From NCBI GenBank assembly GCA_963277665.1, contig OY728130.1:429151101-429215100 (forward strand): 64,000 bases of DNA, in the 5' to 3' direction. Below the pieces are notes generated by a model that was not told the DNA's origin, did not search any database, and was given only the letters and a program-made list of their open reading frames with translations. This DNA is from Viscum album. Taxonomy: Eukaryota; Streptophyta; Magnoliopsida; Santalales; Viscaceae. Position numbers and translations under genes: made by a program. Positions 39,208-49,541 of this stretch are shown one piece after another (the stretch's first letter is position 1; each line of letters starts with the position of its first letter).

Positions 39208-39585
39208 CATTATATTAGAATTATTATGTCATATATAACATATTATTTTACTAAAACTATCCTTAATACAGTCAACGTAAGGTGTGAATGAGATACATTA
39301 CTCTGAAGAGAGGGTAGTCCATACATTCACAAATGAAATATTGTATTTACACCAAATGAAAAGCATGTATTTATGTTTTTTATCATAATTAATGAAGAAT
39401 AAATTAATAAAAAATTACATATATATCTTATAAAAATATATTTTCCATTATAATTTTAATCCATGATAGGTGGTAAAGGAAAACATTGACACCATCATTT
39501 CTTGTGGTGGTAGTTCGTTGTACAAAAGAACGGTATATTTTCTACCCATTATATTGAAGTGTGTGTAATTAAAGGTAAAAATTGT
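38376..39585. repeat. Diverged direct repeat B (right)
   Basis: Counterpart of 31683-32625, with CTCTTACCA at 38376, ACACTACATATAAGAAATAT at about 38682, AATTCATGGAGACAG at about 39093 and AGGTGGTAAAGGAAAA at 39467. It contains a (TA)n run at 39174-39204 that the left copy lacks. Just after its end is TGTAACACCC, a string often seen at LTR termini. Confidence 0.6.
39174..39204. repeat. (TA)n microsatellite
   Basis: About 15 TA units inside direct repeat B. Confidence 0.9.
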
Positions 39586-41600
39586 AACACCCTAACAATT
39601 TACAATATATTATTTTTTGAACAAACATAATTTTTGTTTATTTCTTTTTATTTACTTAACACCATATTAAGCTTACACTATATACAATAATTAGTTGGCT
39701 CGTGTTACACAAAAGGCCCATTATTACCAAACAACAATATATTAATAAAATTTTATTATTTTATATAATATATAACCTAGAAATTAAATTAGTGTTTATA
39801 AAGAGTATTAAAAACATTTTTAATTTTATATATTCCATATAATTTTAAACATCTTCCTATGAAGTTTCTAGAAATTATACAAGAAAAAATTCATTTTTTT
39901 AATAAAAGAAGTATTTTAAAATAATACAGTTTTGGAAAACAGTAATAGAGAACACATTTTAAATAAAATATTTGACACTTGTATATATTTAATTTGACAA
40001 AATAAAAACTTTATTTTAAATATTAATGTCAATATTTACTTTGTTTCAATTATTTGTATTTTTTTTATTAGTTTCAGGTTTTGAAGAATTCTGAAAAATA
40101 GAAAAACAAATTAATTTTTTTTTCCTCAAAATAATTTATAGTTTTAATTTATACATTCATTTTTTCAAAGTATAATTAGATAATATTTTTATCCATTATT
40201 ATAATTAATTTCACTTGAATTATTTTGATATTAAAATAGGATATAAATACATGATAATCTTTTGATGGGTTTTACTTTTAAAAACTAGTTTTCTCATTCT
40301 ATCAATGAGATTAATTTTAAATTCAATACAGAAAATTATGTGTTTTAAAATATGAAAAATTTATTCCTTATTTGGAATCAATTGTTCCAAATTATTTTAA
40401 TAAATTAATTTTATTTTTTTGGAAATTATAATTAGTAACTACGGTAATTTTTTTTTAACATGGTAAAGGGTAAATCCAGTAATAAAAGGTAAATATAATT
40501 TTATAAAATTACCCTAAAACTTATCCAAATCAGATTTGATGAATACATTAGACCCTTTTAATCTAATTTTAGAAATAAATCATTTAATGTACAATTTTCT
40601 AGGAATATGACATGAATATTAATAAAATTAATGAATGTGACAAAATGTCACACTCTCATTTTATATAAGTATTTTGATTTTAATATTTGGATAACACGTA
40701 GATAAAATTGATTATAAATTGTATCTGAAAATATAAAATAATTACATACATAAAAATAATTTATTTATAATATTTATATTTTAATCAATCACCATTAAAG
40801 ACGACAAAATAGTGATGTAGAAATTATTTTATTAACAGAAATATCAAATAAATGGTTTTGAAAATATAAAAAGAAATATAATTTGAATTAATTAAGCTTC
40901 TCCAAAAATTATCTAGGTGACTATAACATGTTAAGAGTATATTAAAGGATTTTTTTCAAATTTATATTTCCATTTGTATATTAATTAAAATCAATGTTAT
41001 GAATATAGTCAAAATTGACACTATTGTTATTTTATAAAAATAATAATTTATTAAAATATCTAAAAATCCTAATAGGAATTAAAAAATTTGATTATTATAT
41101 GGTATAAAATGTCATAAAATTCCCATTTAGTTATAATTAACACTATATATATAAATTTTTATAACATGTTAAAATTTGAAATTTTATTTCCACTATTAAA
41201 CATAAATAAATAAATTAAGGGTAAATCAAAATTATAAGGATTAAAATAAATCTAGAAAATGTAAAAAAATTATTGGATGAATAAAATTATATCATTGTCA
41301 CATTAAGATCTATTTTGAGTTATTTAATTGACACTTTCCCTTGGAAATATATAATAAATTATTTAAATCAAAGGTAGTTACAAAATATCACTATCATGTT
41401 TTTTAATATCATTTATGTGTTTCCCTCTTATGTTTCTTATTTTTTTATTTGCTTCATTGTTGCTCCTATAGATTCTGCTTTTTGTTTTCAATGAAGAGGT
41501 CACTCCGCCTCAATTATCTAAAAATAAATATCTTTTATTTGTCCAAATAGTTCCAAAATGAAACAATGAACGTATATAAATGTATATTTTGATAGAAATG
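39586..41600. other. AT-rich flank of the giant element
   Basis: About 2 kb of AT-rich DNA without coding signal. GC content jumps sharply at 41601, where the giant element starts. The last five bases, AAATG (41596-41600), would be the target duplication; its partner is outside the window. Confidence 0.65.
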
Positions 41601-41900
41601 TGTTTCTGACGCTTTCACCGGGGCGCGCGTATCCGTCTGTGGAGGTTGCACTGCTTGTTTCCCCGCATTCTAGCTTTCCAAAGGCGGGCGGCATCTGCTC
41701 CTTATTCCGGGACATCTGCTCCTTGATCGAAACTGGGATGATGGGATGTCGTTTCTTCCTTCTGTTGATTCCTCCTCAGAACTCGTCACCTAGTCCAGGT
41801 CTCCCTCATAGATTTAATACGTTGTTCGTGAAACTCTTCCCAATTCCATGTTTCCATGGATGCCTGTTAATTACACTGCTTATGTCAGGACATTCCAAAG
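41601..41900 (-). repeat. 3' LTR, terminal (U5) part
   Basis: This stretch matches 63701-64000 collinearly, starting TGTTTCTGACGC against TGTTTTCGACGC and ending with the shared CATTCCAAAG. The left edge is sharp against AT-rich DNA. The inner boundary cannot be set because the partner LTR leaves the window; the LTR may extend several kb and could include the hairpin array that follows. I could not find a convincing polypurine tract. Confidence 0.85.
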
Positions 41901-42497
41901 GGTCCGGTCAGGGAAGAAACCTTCAGTCGGGGGAGTAGTCACGTCGAGGCATCAGTAGCATGTTTGTATGCTGGGGAACTGGTGTGTCTGTCTTTTGCCC
42001 CTTGTCATGGGGATTCTCGAGGGCGTGGAAGCCCGAGGCAGCCCACATCGAGCGTGGGGAATCATACGCCCTAGGCACATATCTAAGGTTTTCCTTAGCT
42101 TCCCATGTTTGACACAGGGTATGCCACAGGTTTAACTTCCAGCGGAGACGGTTACGCCAAGGGCGTGCCATTTGAGGTTTTCCTCAGGCATCTCATGTTT
42201 ATCACGAGGTAGGTCGCAAGTTTAACGTCTAGTGGAGACGGGTCGGCCTGATCAAAACACTAGCTGAAGTGAATCAAATTGAAGAATTTCCCTTGAAGTG
42301 ATGCCAATACCGGGGCCAACCCATGGGCAGCTTCATGAATGTTGTGAAGAGGAGTTGAATGACATGATCTCGCGGGGATATGACGTTTTGGGTGAGAATC
42401 AGGGTGGATGATGGAGAGTTGAATGAAGCGGAGGGGGAATTAAATTGGACCATCACAGGGGCGATGGTAAAGTTGGGCTTGAGCCTCGAAGAGACAT
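41901..42497. repeat. LTR or 3' region with duplicated TTTAAC module
   Basis: No gene. A duplicated segment is visible: GTTTAACTTCCAGCGGAGAC near 42129 and GTTTAACGTCTAGTGGAGAC near 42217, each preceded by a TTTCCT(T/C)AG...CATGTTT...CA stretch. This is the first appearance of the GTTTAA module that recurs throughout the 3' region. Confidence 0.6.
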
Positions 42498-43482
42498 CCT
42501 ACGTATCCTCGTGGTAGGGAATCAAAGTCCGCGTAGTTCAGGATGGTGCCGGTGAACCGACGTGAAGGTAGACCTCAGTCCGATGGGTTTCGTTAGCGAA
42601 CTGACGTGAAGGTGGACCTTGGTCCGATGGGAATTGTCAACGTACGGACATGAAGGTGAACGTGGGGGGTCCGCTGGTGGTGGGCTTGAACCTCGTGAAG
42701 GCTTCCTACGTACCTTTCCTTGACATGGATCAAAGTCCCCGTAGTTCGGATGGAATGTGGAATACAGTTTAAAGTCATGCGGGACGGGGGTGAATCGACA
42801 TGAGTGAGGTCAGAATGACTGGGCGATGGGATTGAACATTATGGAGGATTCCTACGTACCATGCCTTGACATGGATCCAAGACCACGTAGTTCAGGATGG
42901 TGTGTCGGCGAACCGACACGAGCAAGGACCTTGGTCCAGACGGTGTGGGGCTTACACACTAGGCTACCCGGGTGTTGATGAACCGATGCGAAGAAGGTCG
43001 GAATGACAAACGGGTGGTGGTATTGAACCTCTAGGAGGCTTCCTACGTACCATGCCTTGACAAGGATCAAATTCCTCGTAGTTCAAAGGGTTTCATCGGT
43101 GACCCGACGTGAAAGTAGACGCGGGGGTCCACTTGTGGTGGGCTTGAACCTCGTGAAGGCTTCCTACGTACCATGCCTTGACATGGATCAAAGTCCTCAT
43201 AGTTCGGAGGGTGGGTGTCGGCGAACCAACATGAGGAAAGGACCTTGGTCTGATGGGAGATGGGCTTGAACCTCGGGGAGGCTTTCTACGTACCATGCCT
43301 TGATATGGATCAAAGTCCTCGTAGTTTGGGTGGTCACAACGGCTTGTCGTCAGACTGGAAGGCAGTTTAAAGTCATACTGGACGAATGTGGAACTCGACC
43401 TGAATAAATGATGGGTGGGCTTGAACCTCATGGAGGCTTCCTACGTACCATGTCGTGACATGGATCAAAGACCTCGTAGTTC
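42498..43482. repeat. Tandem block with seven 43-nt hairpin modules
   Basis: Seven copies of a 43-nt module start at 42498, 42705, 42851, 43042, 43163, 43285 and 43440. Each opens CCTACGTA or CTACGTA, ends CGTAGTTC or similar, and has an inner stem, usually CCATG-loop-CATGG, so the module folds as an outer stem around an inner hairpin. Between modules lies TGGGCTTGAACCTC before it and GAACCGAC(G/A)TGAAG or GTGTCGGCGAACCGACAC after it. Spacing is 121-207 bp. Short ORFs here are repeat artefacts. Confidence 0.88.
42901..42918. repeat. Perfect hairpin GTGTCGGCGAACCGACAC
   Basis: Seven-base arms GTGTCGG and CCGACAC around a CGAA loop. Weaker versions recur in the block, for example near 43207-43230, and a reduced form, CCGACGTGAA or similar, follows the hairpin modules in the right-hand block near 51251, 51499, 52986 and 53247. 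Confidence 0.75.
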
Positions 43483-43494
43483 AAATTGGGTGTG

Positions 43495-43674
43495 CAGTTT
43501 AATGTCATTCAGGACGAAGGCATGCAGTTTAACTTCATGCTGGACGAGGGCATTCAGTTTAACATCATGTTGGATGAGGGCATATAGTTTAACATCATGC
43601 TGGACGAGGGCATAAAGTTTAACCTCATGCTGGACGAGGGCATACAGTTTAACATCATGCTGGATGAGCGCATT
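43495..43674. repeat. 30-bp tandem repeat, six copies
   Basis: Six exact-length units of 30 bp, of which the first 20 bases are close to CAGTTTAACATCATGCTGGA, followed by CGAGGGCATA. Units differ by one to five bases. Because 30 is divisible by three, both strands show artificial ten-residue peptide repeats; I do not take them as genes. Confidence 0.95.
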
Positions 43675-44340
43675 GCCATGGTCGATGCTCACTCTAAGCC
43701 CACGTGAGTCATGATCGGTGTGAGAAACAAGAGGCAATAAGGACCTGACGATCACGTCGCGAAGGGTGCGTCCATGAGAAGTGAAGAGGGGATTACGCGT
43801 TAGGTGGCCCATTGGTGCTGGGACTTACTCCGGGATGGAGGCCCGATGTGCGGAAAAGTGTAGCGAGAGAGGGATTTGGGACCAATGATGATAGGTGCCT
43901 CGTTCCCCATCACGCCCTCCACTGACCTTGGCAGTGGGGAAATACGGAGGTGCATGGGTGCTACCTTCTGCAAGAGGGGATAGGGGCTTACACCAAGGTG
44001 GTTTCCCTTCTCCCATGGACATACGCCCCTCCGATAAGGAGGATATAATCCCTTGTGGGGGGGGGGGTGATTCCATTCCCGTGGAGGCGAGTGGCGTAAA
44101 GAATGTCCGAGCTGGGGGGACCCTGCGTGCGAGGCACGGGGTCGGGTCACAGTTTAACGACATGTGTTGAGAACGAGGTGCTTGTTAGTTTAACGTCCTG
44201 CAGCTCTGACAAGGTGGTTTTACTCAACACCCCTAGGACTTACATAACCAGTACCCTCTATTCCTTGGGGGAGGGAAGGTACTGTCAAGGCCATGGTAAA
44301 AGGGGGTCGCGGAGTGAACCATCGAGGGGTCCACGTTAGC
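43675..44340. repeat. Repeat-module sequence without gene
   Basis: At about 43694-43731 lies a module (CCCACGTGAGTCATG, then CGGTGTGAGAAACAAG) that recurs near 49544, 50522 and 52336. Two more GTTTAA modules are at about 44149 and 44190. An 11-G run is at 44057-44067. Several overlapping frames on both strands lack homology. Confidence 0.6.
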
Positions 44341-45178
44341 GAAGCTATGCGAAGAAGCAATAGCCATTAGTGTGCCTATGCGAAGAAGCATTAGGCGAAG
44401 CAACGATACGGGTGATGTTGTCCGTGGGACTTTAAAATAACATCGTGAAAACCTGGAGGGTCGCACGGGAAGAAGAATTCCCAAGCCAAGGAGTGTGCTT
44501 CGCTAAGTTGAGTGCCTTGGCCTTAGCATGGGGCAGAGGTGTGAATGGGGGGTGCTTCGTGAAGTGGAATAGTATTTGCGGAGCACTTCCTTGCGAAGCA
44601 GTGGTGCCTCGCGAAGCAAGGTGCTGCGGGGTAGTGAGCTTCGCGATACGCAACAACCCTGCCTTGGCATTGGGATCACTAGTACAGGATGGGTGTTTCG
44701 CGAAGCATAAACGCTCCGTGGCTTCCCGGGTTCCCTTGGGAATCCCCTTCCTCCGCGAGTTCCCTTGGGCTTCGTGGAAGGCATCCCTCTCAGAATAGGG
44801 GCTCAAAATGAGACAAGGAAAAGGCATCTCGTGATGTAAAAATACCTCGCGAAGCTCATGATTCCCGGGGCGAAGGGTGATTCGCGATTTAGGAGTTGAG
44901 AAGCCGAAAGGTCAGATTGTCCATCCCCTGGGCTCAGGGAGAACCCAGTATTTATCAGCAAGGGGCCCCACGAATCAGAACTCACGCGGTGCGAAGGGGC
45001 GGTGGGTGCTTCGCGGTGGGCTCGCGAACGTCAGGGCGTTCGTGGAGCGTTACCACCTCCTTTGCTTCGCGGCGGTCTCGATGCTCGGTGGGTGCTTCGC
45101 GCCAGAGCATCACGACGCAGCGTGCAAGGCTTCTTTTCCGTCCCTTCTTTGCGTGCATGATTTTGGTGCCAATAAATG

Positions 45179-45190
45179 CCCCCCCCCCCC
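45179..45190. repeat. Poly-C run
   Basis: Twelve C in a row, about 180 bp upstream of the TATA box. On the - strand it is a poly-G purine tract, but no LTR-like TG follows, so I do not call it the polypurine tract. Confidence 0.8.
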
Positions 45191-45371
45191 TCAGACTTGG
45201 ATCCACTGAGGGACGAAGGGTTGAAGTCTGAGGGAAAATCACCAAAATTATCGGTGGTTCGCGAAGCGGCCTCGCGAAGGGGACCGCCGTGCTATCGGCG
45301 GCCACACAGTCCGGACGCGCCACGATGCTTCGCGTGGGTGGGATGCGCCGCAAAGCTCTGAGGTCGCCGCC

Positions 45372-45379
45372 TATAAATA
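45372..45379 (+). promoter_or_regulatory. TATA box of the antisense PMD-like gene
   Basis: TATAAATA followed by a G run and a pyrimidine-rich stretch (GCTCTTTTGTCCTCTTG), the usual look of a plant core promoter. It lies in locally GC-rich DNA, so a chance match is less likely than in the AT-rich parts. Transcription would start near 45403, giving a leader of about 250 bases before ATG 45655. Confidence 0.65.
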
Positions 45380-45654
45380 GGGGGGCTGACCGCTCTTTTG
45401 TCCTCTTGTGACTCTTGTCCTCTTGCACTCTCGACTTCACGAAGCTCCGCGTACTCCGCGTTTGCTCTTTCGTGATTCTAGCTTCGCGGCGAACCGCGAG
45501 TCTCCGACTCCGCGACTACACCAAGAAAACTTTTGTTTTTCCGGACAAGGCCAGACTCCATGGCTTGGTTTTCTGGTCGAGCTTCGCGAGCGATCTTCGC
45601 GAGAAACCTTCGCGATCGGGCCTGAAGAAATTCGTTTCTGTGCGGAAACCGAAA

Positions 45655-48102
45655 ATGGCCCACCGAGAAGCTGTGTTGGGGGTGCTTGCAGACGCCACCT
45701 AGAGGGATGAGATGGCCAACTATCTGGGCCTTGGGGAGATGGTCTGAAGCCACTCGGACCATACCTCTTTGATAGAACTACTATCGAAGGGTCAGAAGCA
45801 CTATCCGCAGTGCAAGAAACTTCCCTTGTATGGCTTCGGGCTGAGGGATGACGTCTTCATCACTGAGGCGAGTAGGGATGAACCAGCATGCTGTTTCAGG
45901 CGCACTCAATGCCAAGACTAGTGGTTCAGGGCGGCCGATGGTCATGCACAGGAGGATTTCACACCCATCACCGCTGACTGTCTCTACAACCATGTGAATA
46001 ATATTGACGGGAAGCCACTGTAACCGGAGACATCCCCTCCTCTGTACCGTACCATGCTGAAGGCGGCATTGCAGGATCCGAAGAAGGGGTGGTCCGATGA
46101 GTGGGACATGCGCCAGGGCAGCAACTTCACCAATGACTGGGCATGGGCCTACTAGGTAGGCACCTCATGTGAGGAGTTTGGGGTCGAGTTGAGGAGAGTG
46201 GGTTTGTATGAGGCGACATGGGCCTCCCAATTCCACATTTACCAACTGAAACAGCTGATGCCGGAGCTACTGAGAAAATGGTCATCTAGGAACAATACTT
46301 TTCCCCTGCACCATGGGGAGGTGGGAATCAGCCTGTGGGATGTCCACTAGATTTCAGGGATTCCGATATTGGGGTCCATGTATGATGAGTTCATCCCTGT
46401 CATGAGCACGTGGGAGGATATGGAGAAGATGCCACGACTGGCGTCGGTGCTGATGGTACTGGTCCCTGGAGAGGACAAGGAAGCGGTGAGAGATGTCCAC
46501 TTTAACAAGTGGTTCAAGCAGTTCCTGAATTTCTCGGAAAATCGTGAGTTCCCTCCGAGGCCTCGAACTTGTCTGAAGGCAGCTCAATGGGGTAAGGTGC
46601 ACTTGTATTGGCGGGTCATGGATGACAGCCAATGGAAGACTTGGGGTTTCAGTATCAGCACTGAACAACAGCCGATAGTCAGGCTGGCGGCGTTCATTGC
46701 GGCCCTTATCTGTGGTTGGATCCTATCGGTGAGGGATACCGGCATGGGGGGTTGGACCAGCTTGTTTATCATGGCGTCCATGCTGGACATGGGGCAGCGT
46801 GTCAATCTAGGGATTACAATGCTCGCCAAGTTTTACAAGATGCTACGGCACGTTAGCGAGGGAAAGAATCCACCAAGGATATGCAGGACCTTCCACCTCC
46901 TATATGGGTGGATTGTGGCACACATCAGGGGGATCTATGAGTATCCAAACCCTATTTCGCCGCCGGGATCAAACTTTCACCCCTCCATTCTGAATGCGGC
47001 TGAGAGCTTCCCATTTAAACTAACTGCGCCGATGGTGCTGAACCGGGTGTGGAGGGCGGATGAGTTTAAATTACACCCATTCCCATTGCCGACGGGGATA
47101 CTCACTAACGATGGGCAGGGAAAGGAAGAGCACCAGGATTATCTCCTATCCTTTCGAGTGGTAGTTTTGGTGGCACGAGGGGATCGTGAGCCACTCTGTG
47201 AATCATACACCCCGCATCGATTTGCGAGGCAGTTCCGGTGCCTCCAGCGGATGACCCCACAGGTCTACTGAGAGGTGCGTCACGAGGAGCACACATGTGT
47301 GATAAGGCAGCTGTGGCTCATGTTCACGCGGGAAGACGGGAAGATGCGAATCACATTGCCTCTATCCACTGCTGCTTTCAGATTGGTGAGGGAGTATGCC
47401 ATTAGTTGGGAGGCTGCTTATCTGGGGGAGATGCTGAAGCACCCAACTATTCGTGTTAGTGACGGTGGGCCTCCTATATCCCGAGGTCGGGGTCGGAGGG
47501 TAGCAAAGTCCTCTCACGGTGGCGGGGCTGCCGTGGCGGTGGGACCCGCACCAGCCGAGGGTGTGGCAGCAGCGGCGGATTGAGTGATTCTGGAAGATCA
47601 GGGCCATCCAGAGGGGCGGCCTCCGAGGGGATTTCGTAGGATATCCACTCAGGATCTGGGGAAGCGGCTGCGTCATATCGACATGGAAGAGGATGTCGTC
47701 TTCTCGGTGGCCTAGGACATTTGGGATGTCAACCGACAATTCCTTAGTCCACCCGAGATATGGGTGCACCTGAATCGCCTCAGGATGGAGTTACCGGGAA
47801 TAGGCCCAGTCCGGGCTGGTTTCATGGCGTCTCCGGCGGAGGCAGAGCAATACTTGGACGATCTAGAGGACTACGTTCATTTTAGTGGTGTCCCACGCCC
47901 AATGACATACCGTGTGAGGGTACTGATTGATCGGACGGTCCCCCCGCAGTTGTCAGCTGCCGATCTAATGGAGTGCTTCCCCCTGCCGGAAGAATTAGAG
48001 GACTCCTCTCGGGAGGATGGGGCTGACGGAGGGAGCCCATTGGAGGAGGGCGATGTCAGAGGCCAAGACTCTGATTCTGATGATTTCGCAGAGGCTCTCG
48101 AG
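45655..48102 (+). pseudogene. Plant mobile domain (PMD)-like gene, first exon
   Basis: ATG 45655 opens a frame that stays in phase to 48102 (816 codons) without a frameshift. It is broken by nine stops: TAG 45700, 45919, 46153, 46348, 47713; TGA 45745, 47269, 47581; TAA 46021. Residues from about 180 to 540 (46.2-47.27 kb) resemble the PMD (aminotransferase-like) family: LLRKW, FPLHHGEVGISLWDVH, ISGIPILGSMYDEF, then WHLYW-like and SLFIMASMLDMG segments; the call is from memory of the family pattern. The C-terminal part has an RGRGRR basic patch and an acidic tail (EELEDSSREDGADGGS). It lies antisense to gag-pol inside the giant element. Host PMD proteins act in gene silencing and genome stability, and PMD ORFs are known in plant transposons. 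It could instead be another captured plant gene family. Confidence 0.65.
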
Positions 48103-48179
48103 GTAGCATTCTGAACTTCTTTCCTCACGGTCCGTTCTCGGGCCATAATGAATTTTTCACCGATGTTTGAACCATGCAG
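48103..48179 (+). other. Predicted 77-bp GT-AG intron of the PMD-like gene
   Basis: The donor GAG|GTAGCA follows a complete codon, and the acceptor ACCATGCAG|GTGG precedes a codon in the new frame, so the join is phase 0. A pyrimidine-rich TTCTTTCCTC and an AT-rich middle lie within. The in-frame TGA at 48112 falls inside the intron. The new frame stays open to about 48450. Size fits plant introns. Confidence 0.6.
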
Positions 48180-49390
48180 GTGGAACTTGTGCGCAGGACT
48201 CGCTCTTGCCCCTTGGCGGGTGACGATGCAGGACCTTCAGAACCCGCGCCTACGGCTGCTTCCAGTTCTGCGTCTGGTGGGGCCAAAGCACTCGAGGTGG
48301 CTCCTCAGGAATCTCTATACCTTTCAACAATATACGGAGGGCCATGCCTCGAGGTCCCGTCAGTATCGACTCAAGATCAGCACCAGGATATCGATCTCCG
48401 TAATTTTACTCTACTGGATTCATTTTTTTCACATGTAGATGGTGCCAATTAATGTCTGTGTCCTTTCCTGTGGTACAGTTCTTTGACTGGAATGGGCTGC
48501 TGCGGCAAGACTGGTTGGGATGTTAGGTGGAATCCCTCCTAGGGGCATGTCGGTGATGGTGGAGGTAGTCCCCCATCTCCCCAAGCTGCTACACGCACTA
48601 TCACTGGCGGGGCCACCCGTAGGGTCGTGCCTAAGGTATTGAAGTGGAGTCTAATGACGAGGATCAATCGGCTGACCCAAGTCCCATCACGCCTGCTTCG
48701 GCGCCAGATGTCGTGCCGGATTCAACACCAGATGTAGATCCTGCTGAGGATTTCCTGCGGGTGTATCCCGCGTACGAGCATGCCAATCGCGTAGACTGGG
48801 ACAAAACAACCCCCGACAAGGAGGACAACAACATAGTCTGCCTCCGATCATGGAAGCTGATCACACGCTTCATCAAGGACACCCCCAAATGCTATGGGTG
48901 AATTAAATAGATAGAATTATCTCGCAGCTGTGTGAACTATGCGTTGGGGGAGTGGATGCCCAACGTCCTCATGCGCTCATCCGAGATCTCATGGCCGAGC
49001 AGATCTTGGAGTATGATCGTGCACTCAGCGTGGGTTGGCAGCGTAGGAAGGTGACCAATATCAAGAAGCTCCAGGAGGCTGGAAGAAAGGTCCAACAGAT
49101 GCAGACCCGGGCAGATGAGCACTCAGCCTCCCTTAATGCACAATCTGAGCTGATCTCACGGTTGAAGGACCAGCTGGAAGAGGTTTAAGAGCATATGAGG
49201 CAGGCTTCTGGAAAGATAGCTGCCATTCAGGCTGGCGTAGAAAGGGGCAGAGCCAAGGATGATGGACTGCGCCCCACTGTTACTGAGGAGGGGCAGGAGT
49301 TGAGTCGGCGATAGCAAGTCTTGGACGCCACAAGCCGAAGGGTGGCGGAGCTGCAACGTTCTTTTGACGGGGTCAACCCGTCCATGGGGT
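48180..49390 (+). pseudogene. PMD-like gene, 3' exons with coiled coil
   Basis: After the intron an open frame (48180-48450) encodes a Ser/Ala/Pro-rich segment. A pyrimidine tract ending in GGTACAG at 48478 looks like another acceptor; its donor could be GTAATTTT at 48400, but the following frame meets a stop at once, so this intron is uncertain. Further pieces are an acidic Asp/Pro-rich stretch (about 48640-48900) and a heptad-like coiled coil (about 48990-49310: KKLQEAGRKVQQMQ, SELISRLKDQLEEV). Stops break it. A coiled-coil tail after a PMD is plausible but the exon structure here is not resolved. Confidence 0.45.
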
Positions 49391-49541
49391 GAGTCGACCC
49401 CCGGGTATTGTAACAAATTACAAACCTTTTAATGGTACTTTCGTGCTTCAATTTTTTCTTGAATACTGTATCATGCATGATTTCTACTATTTTCATCAGT
49501 TCATTACATCCCTATAATGTTGGCGGGATGTCCGGCGACAA
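49391..49541 (+). other. AT-rich tail, possible 3' UTR of the PMD-like gene
   Basis: A 150-bp stretch rich in T and A (CAATTTTTTCTTGAATACTG and similar) right after the coiled-coil frame and before the repeat block restarts. It could hold the polyadenylation region; no definite AATAAA signal is seen. Confidence 0.4.

Larger units (their letters stand above)
31683..39585. mobile_element. Possible ancient LTR element defined by two diverged direct repeats
   Basis: Two segments of about 0.95 and 1.2 kb, in direct orientation and 6.7-7.0 kb apart, share an ordered series of short matches (see the two repeat entries). An internal part of about 5.7 kb lies between them. This layout fits LTRs of a very old retrotransposon. 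No gag or pol remnant can be read in the interior, and no target duplication or primer site was found, so a segmental duplication is equally possible. Confidence 0.35.
44341..45630. promoter_or_regulatory. TTCGCGAA palindrome cluster, promoter and leader of the antisense gene
   Basis: About twenty copies of a CGCG-centred palindrome, best form GCTTCGCGAAGC. Full or near copies occur near 44608, 44638, 44697, 44846, 44880, 45008, 45021, 45063, 45095, 45258, 45271, 45327, 45480 and three between 45581 and 45625. They start about 1 kb before the TATA box at 45372 and run into the leader of the + strand gene. CGCG-containing boxes are known targets of plant CAMTA factors, and TTCGCG-like sites of E2F factors; binding here is inference. 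CpG is kept here although the genes are decayed. Confidence 0.75.

Noticed and set aside
10694..41600. Organellar DNA insertion
   Set aside because: The block is AT-rich but shows no plastid or mitochondrial genes, rRNA or tRNA that I can recognise.
43465..43812. ORF with ten-residue peptide repeats
   Set aside because: The peptide repeat is a by-product of the 30-bp tandem DNA repeat and occurs on both strands; no start context or homology.
45179..45190. Poly-C run as polypurine tract of the - strand element
   Set aside because: On the - strand the G run is followed by CATTTATTGG and not by a TG-starting LTR, and it lies in the promoter of the + strand gene.
44445..45440. Overlapping ORFs of 90-150 residues on both strands before the PMD-like gene
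   Set aside because: They arise from the GC-rich CGCG palindrome cluster, overlap each other on opposite strands, and have no conserved features.
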